Assembly: GCA_938091995.1 (NCBI GenBank)
Contig: CALKNZ010000014.1
Location: 1 to 42,955, forward strand
Length of the DNA: 42,955 nt
Source of the DNA: an uncultured Luminiphilus sp.
Lineage (GTDB): Bacteria; Pseudomonadota; Gammaproteobacteria; Pseudomonadales; Halieaceae
Direction of reading: 5' to 3'
The translations under genes were made by a program, and so were the position numbers. Positions within the stretch are counted from its first letter, which is position 1. Every line of letters starts with the position of its first letter. Below the pieces are notes generated by a model. The model did no database searches, was not told the origin of the DNA, and saw nothing but the letters and a program-made list of their open reading frames with translations. Positions 36,117 through 42,955 of this stretch are shown here, piece after piece.

Positions 36117-37508
36117 ATGCTTCGCTCAATCAGCCTCTTGCTTCTGATCATCTCCAGCATTATTGCTCAAGCCCAAGATGTAGCGGGGTTGGAAGCCACC
36201 AGCAATTCACGTTCCGTTATTCTTATCATTGGTGATGGCTACGATGATCAGCACGTCACCATGGGACGCAATTTTTTTGTTGGGCATGACGGCGAGCTGG
36301 TTATTGACACACTTCCAGTCCGTTCAGCTGTTCAGGTTCAAACCGTCGGTAAAGACTCCGACTGGGTTTACGTGGCAGACTCAGCGAATACCGCTACAAC
36401 CCTGGCTACAGGTATTACGACGCACATGGGCAGGGTCGGCACGGGCACAGAAGATCAAGATCTAGAGACCATTGCCGAGCGCGCAAGTGCCGCAGGTTAT
36501 AAGACAGGCATTGTCAGCTCCAGCTCAGTCACCGATGCGACACCCGCAAGTTTCATGGCACACGTCGCCAGTCGAGGCTGCGAAAACCCGGACATCATTT
36601 TGGGTGGAGAGCTCTACAGCGTTGATTATGTCGGCTGCCCCCAAGATGCCACCAGCAACGGTGGACCCGGATCAATCGCAGAGCAAATTATGAGCGCATC
36701 GATCGACGTTGTGCTCGGCGGGGGGCTCATGCACTTCACCACCAGTGATCCCAACTCGGGGAAGACGGCCCTAATGATGGCCGAAGAGCAGCAGGTAACC
36801 GTCGTCACTAATCCCGCTATGCTCGCCAGCACCGCGACTACGCAGCGACTAGTTGGATTGTTCGCTGAGGGCCACCTGCCCGTTAGGTTACAAGGCGTTA
36901 ATGGACGGGGCGCGGAACAGCCCGACACCAGCACGCTCAATAAGATAGATTGGCGATTGGGCAGCGTGACCCAACCAGACCCCATTACCTGCGAACCCAA
37001 TCCCGCCTACGGCAATACCCCATCACTAGCCACCTTAACTGAGGTTGCTCTCGATCATCTCAGTCAAGACAACGAAAAAGGTTTATTTTTAATGGTGGAA
37101 TCTGCGTCTATAGACAAGCAGAGCCATCTCCGAAACCCCTGCGGGTCACTGGGTGAAATCGCACAGCTGGAAGAAGTTGTCAGCGTGGCCCTAAGCTATG
37201 CAGAGCTCCACCCAGAGACCCTGATAATCGTCACTGCCGACCATGCCCAAGCGGCTCAGATCATCCCCGAGCCCAGCCTCTATGCCGAAATCCCAGTGCC
37301 TGTTTACTCCCCCGGCCATATCGCGCGCATTACTATGCCTGACGGCAGTTTGATGACCGTTAACTACGCGACCAATAGCTTCGTTTCAGAGGAGCATACC
37401 GGTGCCAATGTCCCGCTGTTTGCCAATAGTGTGGGGGTTGGGCTATTACCTGCGTTTCTTCGCCAACGCCAAGTCCACGATGTCATGGCCACCTTCTTAG
37501 GCCTCTAG
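36117..37508 (+). CDS. PhoA-type alkaline phosphatase, exported
   Basis: A 463-residue protein with a signal peptide (MLRSISLLLLIISSIIAQAQ) pointing to the periplasm. Alkaline phosphatase residues are all visible: the zinc/magnesium Asp in LIIGDG near 39, the nucleophile in VADSANTATTLATG (Ser near 89), VESASIDKQSH near 326-336 (Glu, Asp and His ligands), TADHAQ near 373 (Asp-His) and EEHTGANVP near 424 (His). It should hydrolyse phosphomonoesters to release phosphate. Some segments differ from E. coli PhoA (for example GDGYDDQ for GDGMG), so it is a divergent member. An in-frame TTG at 36105 is a less likely start. I see no pho box in the 108 bases shared with amt. Confidence 0.9.
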   Translation: MLRSISLLLLIISSIIAQAQDVAGLEATSNSRSVILIIGDGYDDQHVTMGRNFFVGHDGELVIDTLPVRSAVQVQTVGKDSDWVYVADSANTATTLATGITTHMGRVGTGTEDQDLETIAERASAAGYKTGIVSSSSVTDATPASFMAHVASRGCENPDIILGGELYSVDYVGCPQDATSNGGPGSIAEQIMSASIDVVLGGGLMHFTTSDPNSGKTALMMAEEQQVTVVTNPAMLASTATTQRLVGLFAEGHLPVRLQGVNGRGAEQPDTSTLNKIDWRLGSVTQPDPITCEPNPAYGNTPSLATLTEVALDHLSQDNEKGLFLMVESASIDKQSHLRNPCGSLGEIAQLEEVVSVALSYAELHPETLIIVTADHAQAAQIIPEPSLYAEIPVPVYSPGHIARITMPDGSLMTVNYATNSFVSEEHTGANVPLFANSVGVGLLPAFLRQRQVHDVMATFLGL

Positions 37509-37561
37509 TACTCACTTAAGGGCGAGCAACAGCCCTTCTTGCAGCCCACTGGAGTGTCAAA

Positions 37562-38599
37562 ATGAGCCTTACAAATATTAACGGTCACGGGGTCTCCCGC
37601 ATCTGCCTGGGAACCATGACCTGGGGCGAGCAAAACACGGAACAAGAAGCTCACGCTCAAATTGACCATGCGCTTGAACAGGGCATTAACTTTATAGATG
37701 CGGCAGAAATGTACCCGGTTCCTCCCCGCGCTGAAACACAAGGGCAAACCGAAGCGTATATTGGCAGCTGGTTTGCCCGTACCGGGCGAAGGAAAGACTG
37801 GATACTTGCGACTAAAGCGACAGGCCCCCGTGAGGAATTTGATTTTTTACGCGGTGGTCCGCGCTTTACCCGTGAACATCTAGTAGAAGCAGTGGACAAC
37901 AGCCTAAGACGTTTACAAACCGACTACATCGACCTGTACCAGCTACATTGGCCAGAACGCAACACTAACTGTTTCGGGGTTCGGGGGTATACCCATAGAC
38001 CCGATTCTGAGCCCGACTGGATTCCGCTCGAGGAAGTCATGCGCACTCTCGAGATGCTCATTCAACAGGGCAAGATCCGCGGCTATGGCCTCTCTAATGA
38101 GACCCCCTGGGGCGCCATGACCTTTTTGCACACCGCTGAACGCGAGGGTCTCCCCCGACCTCAATCAATTCAAAACCCTTACAGCTTATTGAACCGAACC
38201 TACGAAATAGGCCTCGCCGAGATTTCCCATCGGGAGGATATTGGTTTGCTCGCCTATTCTCCGTTAGCCATGGGGCTACTGACAGGTAAATACCGCGACG
38301 GCGCGCTCCCCCGGGGGTCAAGACTAGCCCTGTTCAAGCGTTTTGCACGTTACGCATCGGCACCGACCTGGGAAGCGGCTGAGCGCTACGTTGCCTTGGC
38401 TGAAGCGCATAATTTAAATCCAGCACAGATGGCGCTGGCTTTTGTGAATAGCCGACCTTTTCTTTTATCGAACATTATTGGCGCCACTAGCCTGGAACAA
38501 CTGGGGGTCAATATACGCAGCCTCGACATTGTGCTGTCGAAAGAAGTACGCGATGGCATCAAGGCCATTCATCAGGCTCTTCCAGACCCGGCCCCTTAA
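37562..38599 (+). CDS. tas: Aldo/keto reductase, Tas family
   Basis: A 345-residue TIM-barrel NADPH-dependent reductase, the same length as E. coli Tas (346). Matching blocks include LGTMTWGEQNTEQEAHAQIDHA, INFIDAAEMYPVPPRAETQG (catalytic Asp and Tyr), LQTDYIDLYQLHWPERNTNCFG (with the catalytic His), GLSNETPWG, SIQNPYSLLNRTYEIGLAE and AYSPLAMGLLTGKY. Tas suppresses tyrosine auxotrophy in E. coli for reasons not understood; the natural substrate is unknown. GGAG lies 7 bases before the ATG. It follows the phosphatase after 53 bases and converges with gspB, leaving 30 bases. Confidence 0.93.
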   Translation: MSLTNINGHGVSRICLGTMTWGEQNTEQEAHAQIDHALEQGINFIDAAEMYPVPPRAETQGQTEAYIGSWFARTGRRKDWILATKATGPREEFDFLRGGPRFTREHLVEAVDNSLRRLQTDYIDLYQLHWPERNTNCFGVRGYTHRPDSEPDWIPLEEVMRTLEMLIQQGKIRGYGLSNETPWGAMTFLHTAEREGLPRPQSIQNPYSLLNRTYEIGLAEISHREDIGLLAYSPLAMGLLTGKYRDGALPRGSRLALFKRFARYASAPTWEAAERYVALAEAHNLNPAQMALAFVNSRPFLLSNIIGATSLEQLGVNIRSLDIVLSKEVRDGIKAIHQALPDPAP

Positions 38600-38629
38600 G
38601 GCGTCGAGTCGATAACCCCAAGCCTAAAT

Positions 38630-39589
38630 TTAAAGATTAACCCAGCTATTGAGGGCTCTCAGGCGAAAGGCAGTACCGCGATAACTCAAGATCACGCTGT
38701 TGCTCAGAATTTCCTCGACCTTAAGCCCATTGACCTGCTGGCCCTCGCGCAGCACCCTGGCGTTCAACGTCACCTCTGACTGCCCCCCCGACCGCCAATC
38801 GTGTACCGTATACATGACCGTCGGAATCGCATTCTTTTTTTGCTGGGATAAATTTTCCAACAGGGGTGTAGCATGCGCTATCAATGCGGGCTTTCCCAAT
38901 TCAGCCTGCACCCGCTGCACCACCGCTGCAAAATCGAGGGGCAAAGCCTCTGTTGCCGAGGCCGCGTTACCTTCGTTGCGGTTGGGCGTTGTCAGTATCT
39001 CCGAGGAATCAGATTGAGATTCCAGCACCGCTCTTGCTTTAGGACCTTCGTCAGGGCGGGTTACCGACGGGGAAGGTCCGCCTAGATCTTTAGAAACGGA
39101 CGGATTCCCAGCGACTTCCGCAGAGAAAGCACCCTTGTCGGAAATAGCACTCGACGAAGGCACACCATTGTCAAATTCAGGCTCAGCTTCAACATTTCGA
39201 TACAAGGCTGCCACCTGAGCACTGCCCAACGCTGTGTCACTGGCCATCGTGAGGGTCGACTCAGGGTCAGGCTTTGATACCTGCGGCAGGGTCTGTTGCT
39301 GGGGCTGCTGCCGCGTTTTTACAAGCGTTTGGGTTTGAACCTCGCCGGTGAATGCTGCTTCTGTTTGATACGACGGAACCTCTTGCCGAAGAGGGAGTAA
39401 ATATCGACTAATCAGAGCCCCTAAAGTGATCGCTGCAATAAGCCCAATGCCCAGAAATAATCTTTTGAATCGGTCATGATTCAGAGAGGGCATTACCACA
39501 GCTTCATGGGTGGTATCGATTGACGGCACCGCTGCAGGCTGATCATCCTCCTCTCGAGAGCGTTTCAAAGCATCAAGAATCATCGACAT
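38630..39589 (-). CDS. gspB: GspB-like type II secretion accessory protein
   Basis: A 319-residue single-span protein. It opens MSMILDALKRSREED, the GspB/ExeB opening, has one membrane span (about 44-66), a long Ser/Thr/Pro/Gln-rich periplasmic linker (about 70-210), and a C-terminal T2SSB domain (PTVMYTVHDWRSGGQSEVTL, VEEILSNSVILSYRGTAFRL). In the family it works with GspA to place the secretin GspD through the peptidoglycan. It follows gspA with a single-base gap. No other gsp gene is in the window. Confidence 0.92.
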   Translation of the reverse strand: MSMILDALKRSREEDDQPAAVPSIDTTHEAVVMPSLNHDRFKRLFLGIGLIAAITLGALISRYLLPLRQEVPSYQTEAAFTGEVQTQTLVKTRQQPQQQTLPQVSKPDPESTLTMASDTALGSAQVAALYRNVEAEPEFDNGVPSSSAISDKGAFSAEVAGNPSVSKDLGGPSPSVTRPDEGPKARAVLESQSDSSEILTTPNRNEGNAASATEALPLDFAAVVQRVQAELGKPALIAHATPLLENLSQQKKNAIPTVMYTVHDWRSGGQSEVTLNARVLREGQQVNGLKVEEILSNSVILSYRGTAFRLRALNSWVNL

Positions 39590-39590
39590 A

Positions 39591-41258
39591 TCAACGCGCC
39601 TCAGTTAACCACTGTGCGCGGCGTAGTGCCCCATCGGGGGTTAAGCCTTTACCCAAGGCATCGTTCAGTTTTATCAACGTTTGAGCCCCCACTACGCCAT
39701 CGGCAGTCAGCCCACTCTGCAACTGAAACAACCTAATACGTTGTGCCAAGGCTGGCGTAAAGCGCTGTTTGGCAAGGGGCTCGGCTTGCTGATCGAGGTT
39801 TGCTAAAAGCTGCGCCACTAGCGAGACGGCAGGATCGATGTCACCTTCAACTAAGGGGCGACTCCACCCTTGAGGCGGTTGCCAAAGTAACCGATAAGTG
39901 CCCCGCCAAGCCATGGCCATATCTACTAATTTAATGCGCTCTAAACCATTGCTACCGAGGACCCAAGCCCACGACCCCTCAAAAACCACAACCAATGTCG
40001 CCGCCGAGAAACGTTCAGGGGTTTGCATATCGAGCATCAGCGGGCGATTCAGCGCAATAAGGGGATCCCAGACTTGTGCATTACCCTCTAAACAGCGCAA
40101 GCCACCCACTTCGAGCTGACTGTCCAAACTAGCGCACATGCCTGAAGGGAGCGGCGCATCACTATGAAGCCGCCACAGCTGTTCGAGGGCGAAGGTTTCG
40201 TTTATCAACCACCCGGCTGGCTGATTGTCTGTGCGGCCAGGGTCATTTTCGCTGGTTTTAGCGCCAATATCGGGCGCAATTTCTGCACTATTAACACCCA
40301 ATGGGAATGCATCCGAGGCGACAGGCGTTGGAAACAGGTCGACCCTAAAACTCACCGCAGCCAGCAATAAAACCCCTCCCAGACAGACCCCACCTAAAAT
40401 CCTCAGCCACGGCCACGCCGAAAACCAACGACCTGAAGTATGAGGGGCACCAAAAACCTCTTGAGCTGCAGCGGCAACATGGCGACGGCTGACGCGATCA
40501 AGCTTACGACCGTAGGCTCCTAGCAGCGCCCGATCACACAACAGATTGATCTGCCGAGGAATCCCCTGGGCGCGCTTGTGAACGGCGCGCACAACACCGT
40601 TGGAAAACAGCTCACGTCCCGAAGGCAATCCGGCAACCTGCAGACGATGTCGTATGTACGCCGCGGTTTCATCAAGGCTTAGTGCTTCGAGATTGTATCG
40701 AGCTGTTATGCGCTGATTCAGCTGCCTCAACTCGGGTCTTCCGAGTTTCTCGGTCAATTCCGGTTGACCGATCAGAATAATCTGAAGCAGTTTCTCGTTA
40801 TCGGTCTCTAGGTTGGTGAGTAAGCGAATTTGTTCAAGAACATCAAAGTCTAAATGCTGCGCTTCATCAATCATGAGCACCGTCTTACGACCGACATCGT
40901 GATTACCGAGAAGGAATCGGTGGAGGGCATCTGTCAGGTTCTTAAGGCTGTGATCCCCAGTGGCGTACTCGATTGCCAATTCATCACACACTGTAGCCAA
41001 TAACTCGACCGCATTGAGTGCCGGATTAAGCACAATGGCGAGATCCACATTTTCAGGTAACTGCTCTAAAAGCGCTCGATTGATGGTGGTTTTACCGGTA
41101 CCAACCTCGCCCGTCAGTAAAATAAAACCACCTCCACTGCCTACCCCGTATAGCAAATGAGCGAGCGCATCCCGATGCCGAGGACTCATAAACAGGTAGC
41201 GTGGATTGACCGAGATCGAAAACGGTGACTCCACTAGGCCAAAATATTTGTAATACAT
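39591..41258 (-). CDS. gspA: GspA/ExeA-family ATPase with peptidoglycan-binding domain
   Basis: A 555-residue membrane ATPase. It starts YYKYFGLVESPFSISVNPRYLFMS, the ExeA-type opening. Walker A is LLTGEVGTGKTT near residue 46 and Walker B VLMIDEAQHL near 128, then a sensor-like GIPRQINLLCDRALL. One span lies at about 281-300. The periplasmic part ends with a PG_binding_1 domain (FQLQSGLTADGVVGAQTLIKL, about 505-530). ExeA-type proteins use cytoplasmic ATP hydrolysis to help multimerise the secretin in the outer membrane with GspB. It is divergent from the nitronate monooxygenase-family gene. Confidence 0.93.
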   Translation of the reverse strand: MYYKYFGLVESPFSISVNPRYLFMSPRHRDALAHLLYGVGSGGGFILLTGEVGTGKTTINRALLEQLPENVDLAIVLNPALNAVELLATVCDELAIEYATGDHSLKNLTDALHRFLLGNHDVGRKTVLMIDEAQHLDFDVLEQIRLLTNLETDNEKLLQIILIGQPELTEKLGRPELRQLNQRITARYNLEALSLDETAAYIRHRLQVAGLPSGRELFSNGVVRAVHKRAQGIPRQINLLCDRALLGAYGRKLDRVSRRHVAAAAQEVFGAPHTSGRWFSAWPWLRILGGVCLGGVLLLAAVSFRVDLFPTPVASDAFPLGVNSAEIAPDIGAKTSENDPGRTDNQPAGWLINETFALEQLWRLHSDAPLPSGMCASLDSQLEVGGLRCLEGNAQVWDPLIALNRPLMLDMQTPERFSAATLVVVFEGSWAWVLGSNGLERIKLVDMAMAWRGTYRLLWQPPQGWSRPLVEGDIDPAVSLVAQLLANLDQQAEPLAKQRFTPALAQRIRLFQLQSGLTADGVVGAQTLIKLNDALGKGLTPDGALRRAQWLTEAR

Positions 41259-41335
41259 GGGTCAGATTCTTCAAAAAACCGCATTGATTGCACAAGTCAG
41301 CAGCTTGGCACAGTTAAGGAAACCCCGAAACATAC

Positions 41336-41364
41336 TTGAGCGACAAAAAAACATACTGTATGTT
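41336..41364 (+). promoter_or_regulatory. Candidate promoter with overlapping palindromic operator
   Basis: TTGAGC (41336-41341) and TATGTT (41359-41364) are separated by exactly 17 bases. The 15-base perfect palindrome AACATACTGTATGTT (41350-41364) covers the -10. A further copy of its left half (AAACATACT, 41328-41336) lies 21 bases upstream of the copy at 41349-41357, two helical turns away. This looks like a repressor site, probably TetR-type, for the flavoprotein/HMG-CoA reductase pair. Confidence 0.55.
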
Positions 41365-41426
41365 CAAAACCCAATTTTTTACTGCACGACCATAATCCGC
41401 TCGATTGAGTCCAAGGAGACTGCGTC

Positions 41427-42389
41427 ATGGCTTTGCCCCCCATTCTAAAAGATACACTTCGACTACCCATTATTGCGTCACCGCTATTTATCATTTCCAA
41501 CCCAGACCTTGTCATAGCCCAGTGCAAAGCCGGCATCGTCGGGTCTTTTCCCGCACTCAACGCACGCCCCGAACCCGTTTTAGACCAGTGGCTGCAGCGC
41601 ATTAACGACGAGCTTGATCGTCACAATCAGGAAAACCCAGACTCGCCTGCCGCCCCCTATGCCGTAAATCAAATTGTTCATGGCTCGAACGCACGCTTGG
41701 AATACGACATGGAAATGTGCGTGAAATACAAAGCACCCATTGTCATTACCTCTCTGGGCGCAAAAGAGTGGGTCAACGAAGCTGTGCACAGCTATGGCGG
41801 CATTACGCTGCACGACATCATTAATAATCGCTTCGCCAAAAAAGCCGTTGAGAAAGGCGCCGATGGTTTGATTGCCGTCGCTAGCGGTGCTGGCGGCCAT
41901 GCGGGTACCCAGTCACCCTTTGCGCTCATTCAAGAAATTCGCGAGTGGTTTGAAGGGCCCCTTATACTTTCCGGCGCTATCGCTACCGGCGATGCCGTGC
42001 TTGCTGCACAGGCCATGGGAGCAGACCTCGGCTATATCGGCTCAGCGTTTATCGCTACCGACGAAGCGAATGCAGACCAGGGCTACAAACAGGCTATCGT
42101 CGACTGCGGCGCCGACGACATTATTTACAGCAACCTGTTTACCGGTGTGCATGGCAACTACCTGCGCCCCTCTATTGAGAGCGCTGGGCTAGACCCCGAC
42201 AACCTGCCCGTCAGCGATCCTACGCAAATGAACTTTGGCTCGGGAGGTAATACTGACGCCAAGGCCTGGAAAGACATTTGGGGTTCTGGCCAAGGTATCG
42301 GTGCCGTTAAAAGCCGGGGGCCGACCGCTGATTACGTGGCGCAACTAGCTGCACAATACAACGCGGCAAAAGCACGGATCATGGGTTAA
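41427..42389 (+). CDS. Nitronate monooxygenase (2-nitropropane dioxygenase) family flavoprotein
   Basis: A 320-residue FMN-dependent TIM barrel. Typical segments are LPIIASPLFIISNPDLVIAQCKAGIVGSFP at the start, GADGLIAVASGAGGHAGTQSPFALIQEI (phosphate-binding and active-site His near 160), ILSGAIATGDAVLAAQAMGADLGYIGSAFIAT and late GSGGNTDAKAWKDIWGSGQGIGAV. Relatives either oxidise alkyl nitronates or act as FabK-like enoyl reductases. Here the gene partner suggests a lipid or isoprenoid-related role, which is inference. AAGGAGA precedes the ATG. The stop overlaps the HMG-CoA reductase start by one base (TAATG). Confidence 0.9.
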   Translation: MALPPILKDTLRLPIIASPLFIISNPDLVIAQCKAGIVGSFPALNARPEPVLDQWLQRINDELDRHNQENPDSPAAPYAVNQIVHGSNARLEYDMEMCVKYKAPIVITSLGAKEWVNEAVHSYGGITLHDIINNRFAKKAVEKGADGLIAVASGAGGHAGTQSPFALIQEIREWFEGPLILSGAIATGDAVLAAQAMGADLGYIGSAFIATDEANADQGYKQAIVDCGADDIIYSNLFTGVHGNYLRPSIESAGLDPDNLPVSDPTQMNFGSGGNTDAKAWKDIWGSGQGIGAVKSRGPTADYVAQLAAQYNAAKARIMG

Positions 42390-42955
42390 TGAGCGACTCG
42401 ACGCCTAAAATTCCGCGGTCTGCAGAAGACGACTACAGCGAAGAGAGCCTGGCTGCACGCCAGGCCTTTATTGAAGCCCAAACCGGTGTGGCGCTCAACC
42501 ACACCAAACAGTATTCCTATGACCCCCATGTCATGGCTGGGAACATCGAGAATATTTGGGGAGTTGCGCAAATTCCTATCGGCGTAGCGGGACCACTTTT
42601 GGTGAACGGCGAACACGCCCAGGGCGAGTTCTATGTGCCCATGGCCACCGTCGAAGGCACTATGCTGGCCAGCTACAATCGCGGCATGAAGGTGATTCGC
42701 GAGTCTGGGGGGGTCACCACAACCGTTTCTGCAGAATCCATGCAGCGCGCGCCTGTGTTTATCTTCGCTGACGCCCGTGACGCCCGTGATTTTCAAGTGT
42801 GGTTACGTGCCAACTTCGACGCCATCAAAGCCCAAGCTGAGAGCACAACCTCGGTCGGTAAACTGCTAGAAATTGAGAACTACCACGCCCACAACTTCAT
42901 AGCCACGCGCTTTGACTACTCCACAGGCGATGCGGCCGGACAAAACATGACCAGC
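42389..42955 (+). CDS. Hydroxymethylglutaryl-CoA reductase, class I type (5' 189 codons, cut by the edge)
   Basis: Opens at the ATG overlapping the previous stop and stays open to the right edge. Residues about 52-72 read ENIWGVAQIPIGVAGPLLVN, then FYVPMATVEGTMLASYNRG (with the catalytic Glu in the VEG block), GGVTTTV, MQRAPVF and, near 180-187, GDAAGQNM, the family's dinucleotide-binding motif (GDAMGMNM in others). These agree with the class I (eukaryotic/archaeal and some bacterial) enzymes rather than the class II Pseudomonas mevalonii type. It converts HMG-CoA to mevalonate, or the reverse in catabolism. It has no membrane anchor. HMG-CoA reductase is uncommon in gammaproteobacteria, which normally use the MEP pathway. 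Confidence 0.93.
   Translation, partial: MSDSTPKIPRSAEDDYSEESLAARQAFIEAQTGVALNHTKQYSYDPHVMAGNIENIWGVAQIPIGVAGPLLVNGEHAQGEFYVPMATVEGTMLASYNRGMKVIRESGGVTTTVSAESMQRAPVFIFADARDARDFQVWLRANFDAIKAQAESTTSVGKLLEIENYHAHNFIATRFDYSTGDAAGQNMTS

Overview
The window reads as ordinary, densely packed chromosome of an aerobic, probably marine gammaproteobacterium. The reasons are the rpoE-rseA-rseB block divergent from nadB, the sdhE/ygfZ/ung neighbourhood, a complete ccoNOQP-GHIS cbb3 oxidase cluster, RseA, YgfZ, Tas and NfuA orthologues of gammaproteobacterial type, and an isolated gspA/gspB pair. A cellvibrionad/OM60-like lineage is my inference only; no rRNA or other strict taxonomic marker is present. 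I saw no tRNA, rRNA, CRISPR array, insertion sequence or phage gene.

Layout. 1-1.4 kb (minus): rseB (cut by the edge), rseA and rpoE, led by a good sigma-E-type promoter. 1.5-5.3 kb: nadB, sdhE (tail-to-tail with nadB), ygfZ and ung. 5.4-8.9 kb: one very large DUF1631 protein that appears to carry eroded GGDEF and EAL domains at its C-terminus. 9.05-9.65 kb: a Yip1-like membrane protein. 9.8-18.9 kb (plus): the cbb3 oxidase structural genes ccoNOQP, the assembly genes ccoGHIS, a TauE/SafE-like protein and a MobA/MocA-like nucleotidyltransferase, many of them overlapping. The nucleotidyltransferase gene ends inside a 12-unit, G-rich 7-bp tandem repeat. 19.0-20.6 kb (minus): rarD and a TSUP permease, translationally coupled. 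20.97-27.03 kb (minus): an AddA-like helicase-nuclease and an AddB-like Fe-S nuclease. 27.2-28.9 kb: DAHP synthase and nfuA, convergent. 29.1-33.2 kb: metH behind a perfect dyad, a DUF2970 protein, and a 36-residue membrane peptide on the other strand. 33.4-38.6 kb: a Kef-type antiporter, amt, a PhoA-type alkaline phosphatase and tas. 38.6-41.3 kb (minus): gspB and gspA. 41.4 kb to the end (plus): a nitronate monooxygenase-family flavoprotein overlapping by one base a class I-type HMG-CoA reductase, which runs off the window; a palindromic operator-like site overlaps their likely promoter.

Themes. Envelope stress (sigma-E), microaerobic respiration with its copper/heme assembly factors, Fe-S biogenesis (NfuA, YgfZ), DNA repair (Ung, AddAB-like) and nutrient uptake (Amt, phosphatase) dominate. 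Many likely starts are GTG or TTG at short overlaps, so several 5' ends here differ from the longest open frame. The least ordinary items are the DUF1631-GGDEF-EAL-like fusion, the flavoprotein/HMG-CoA reductase pair with its operator, the heptanucleotide array, and two tiny genes that length filters would miss.
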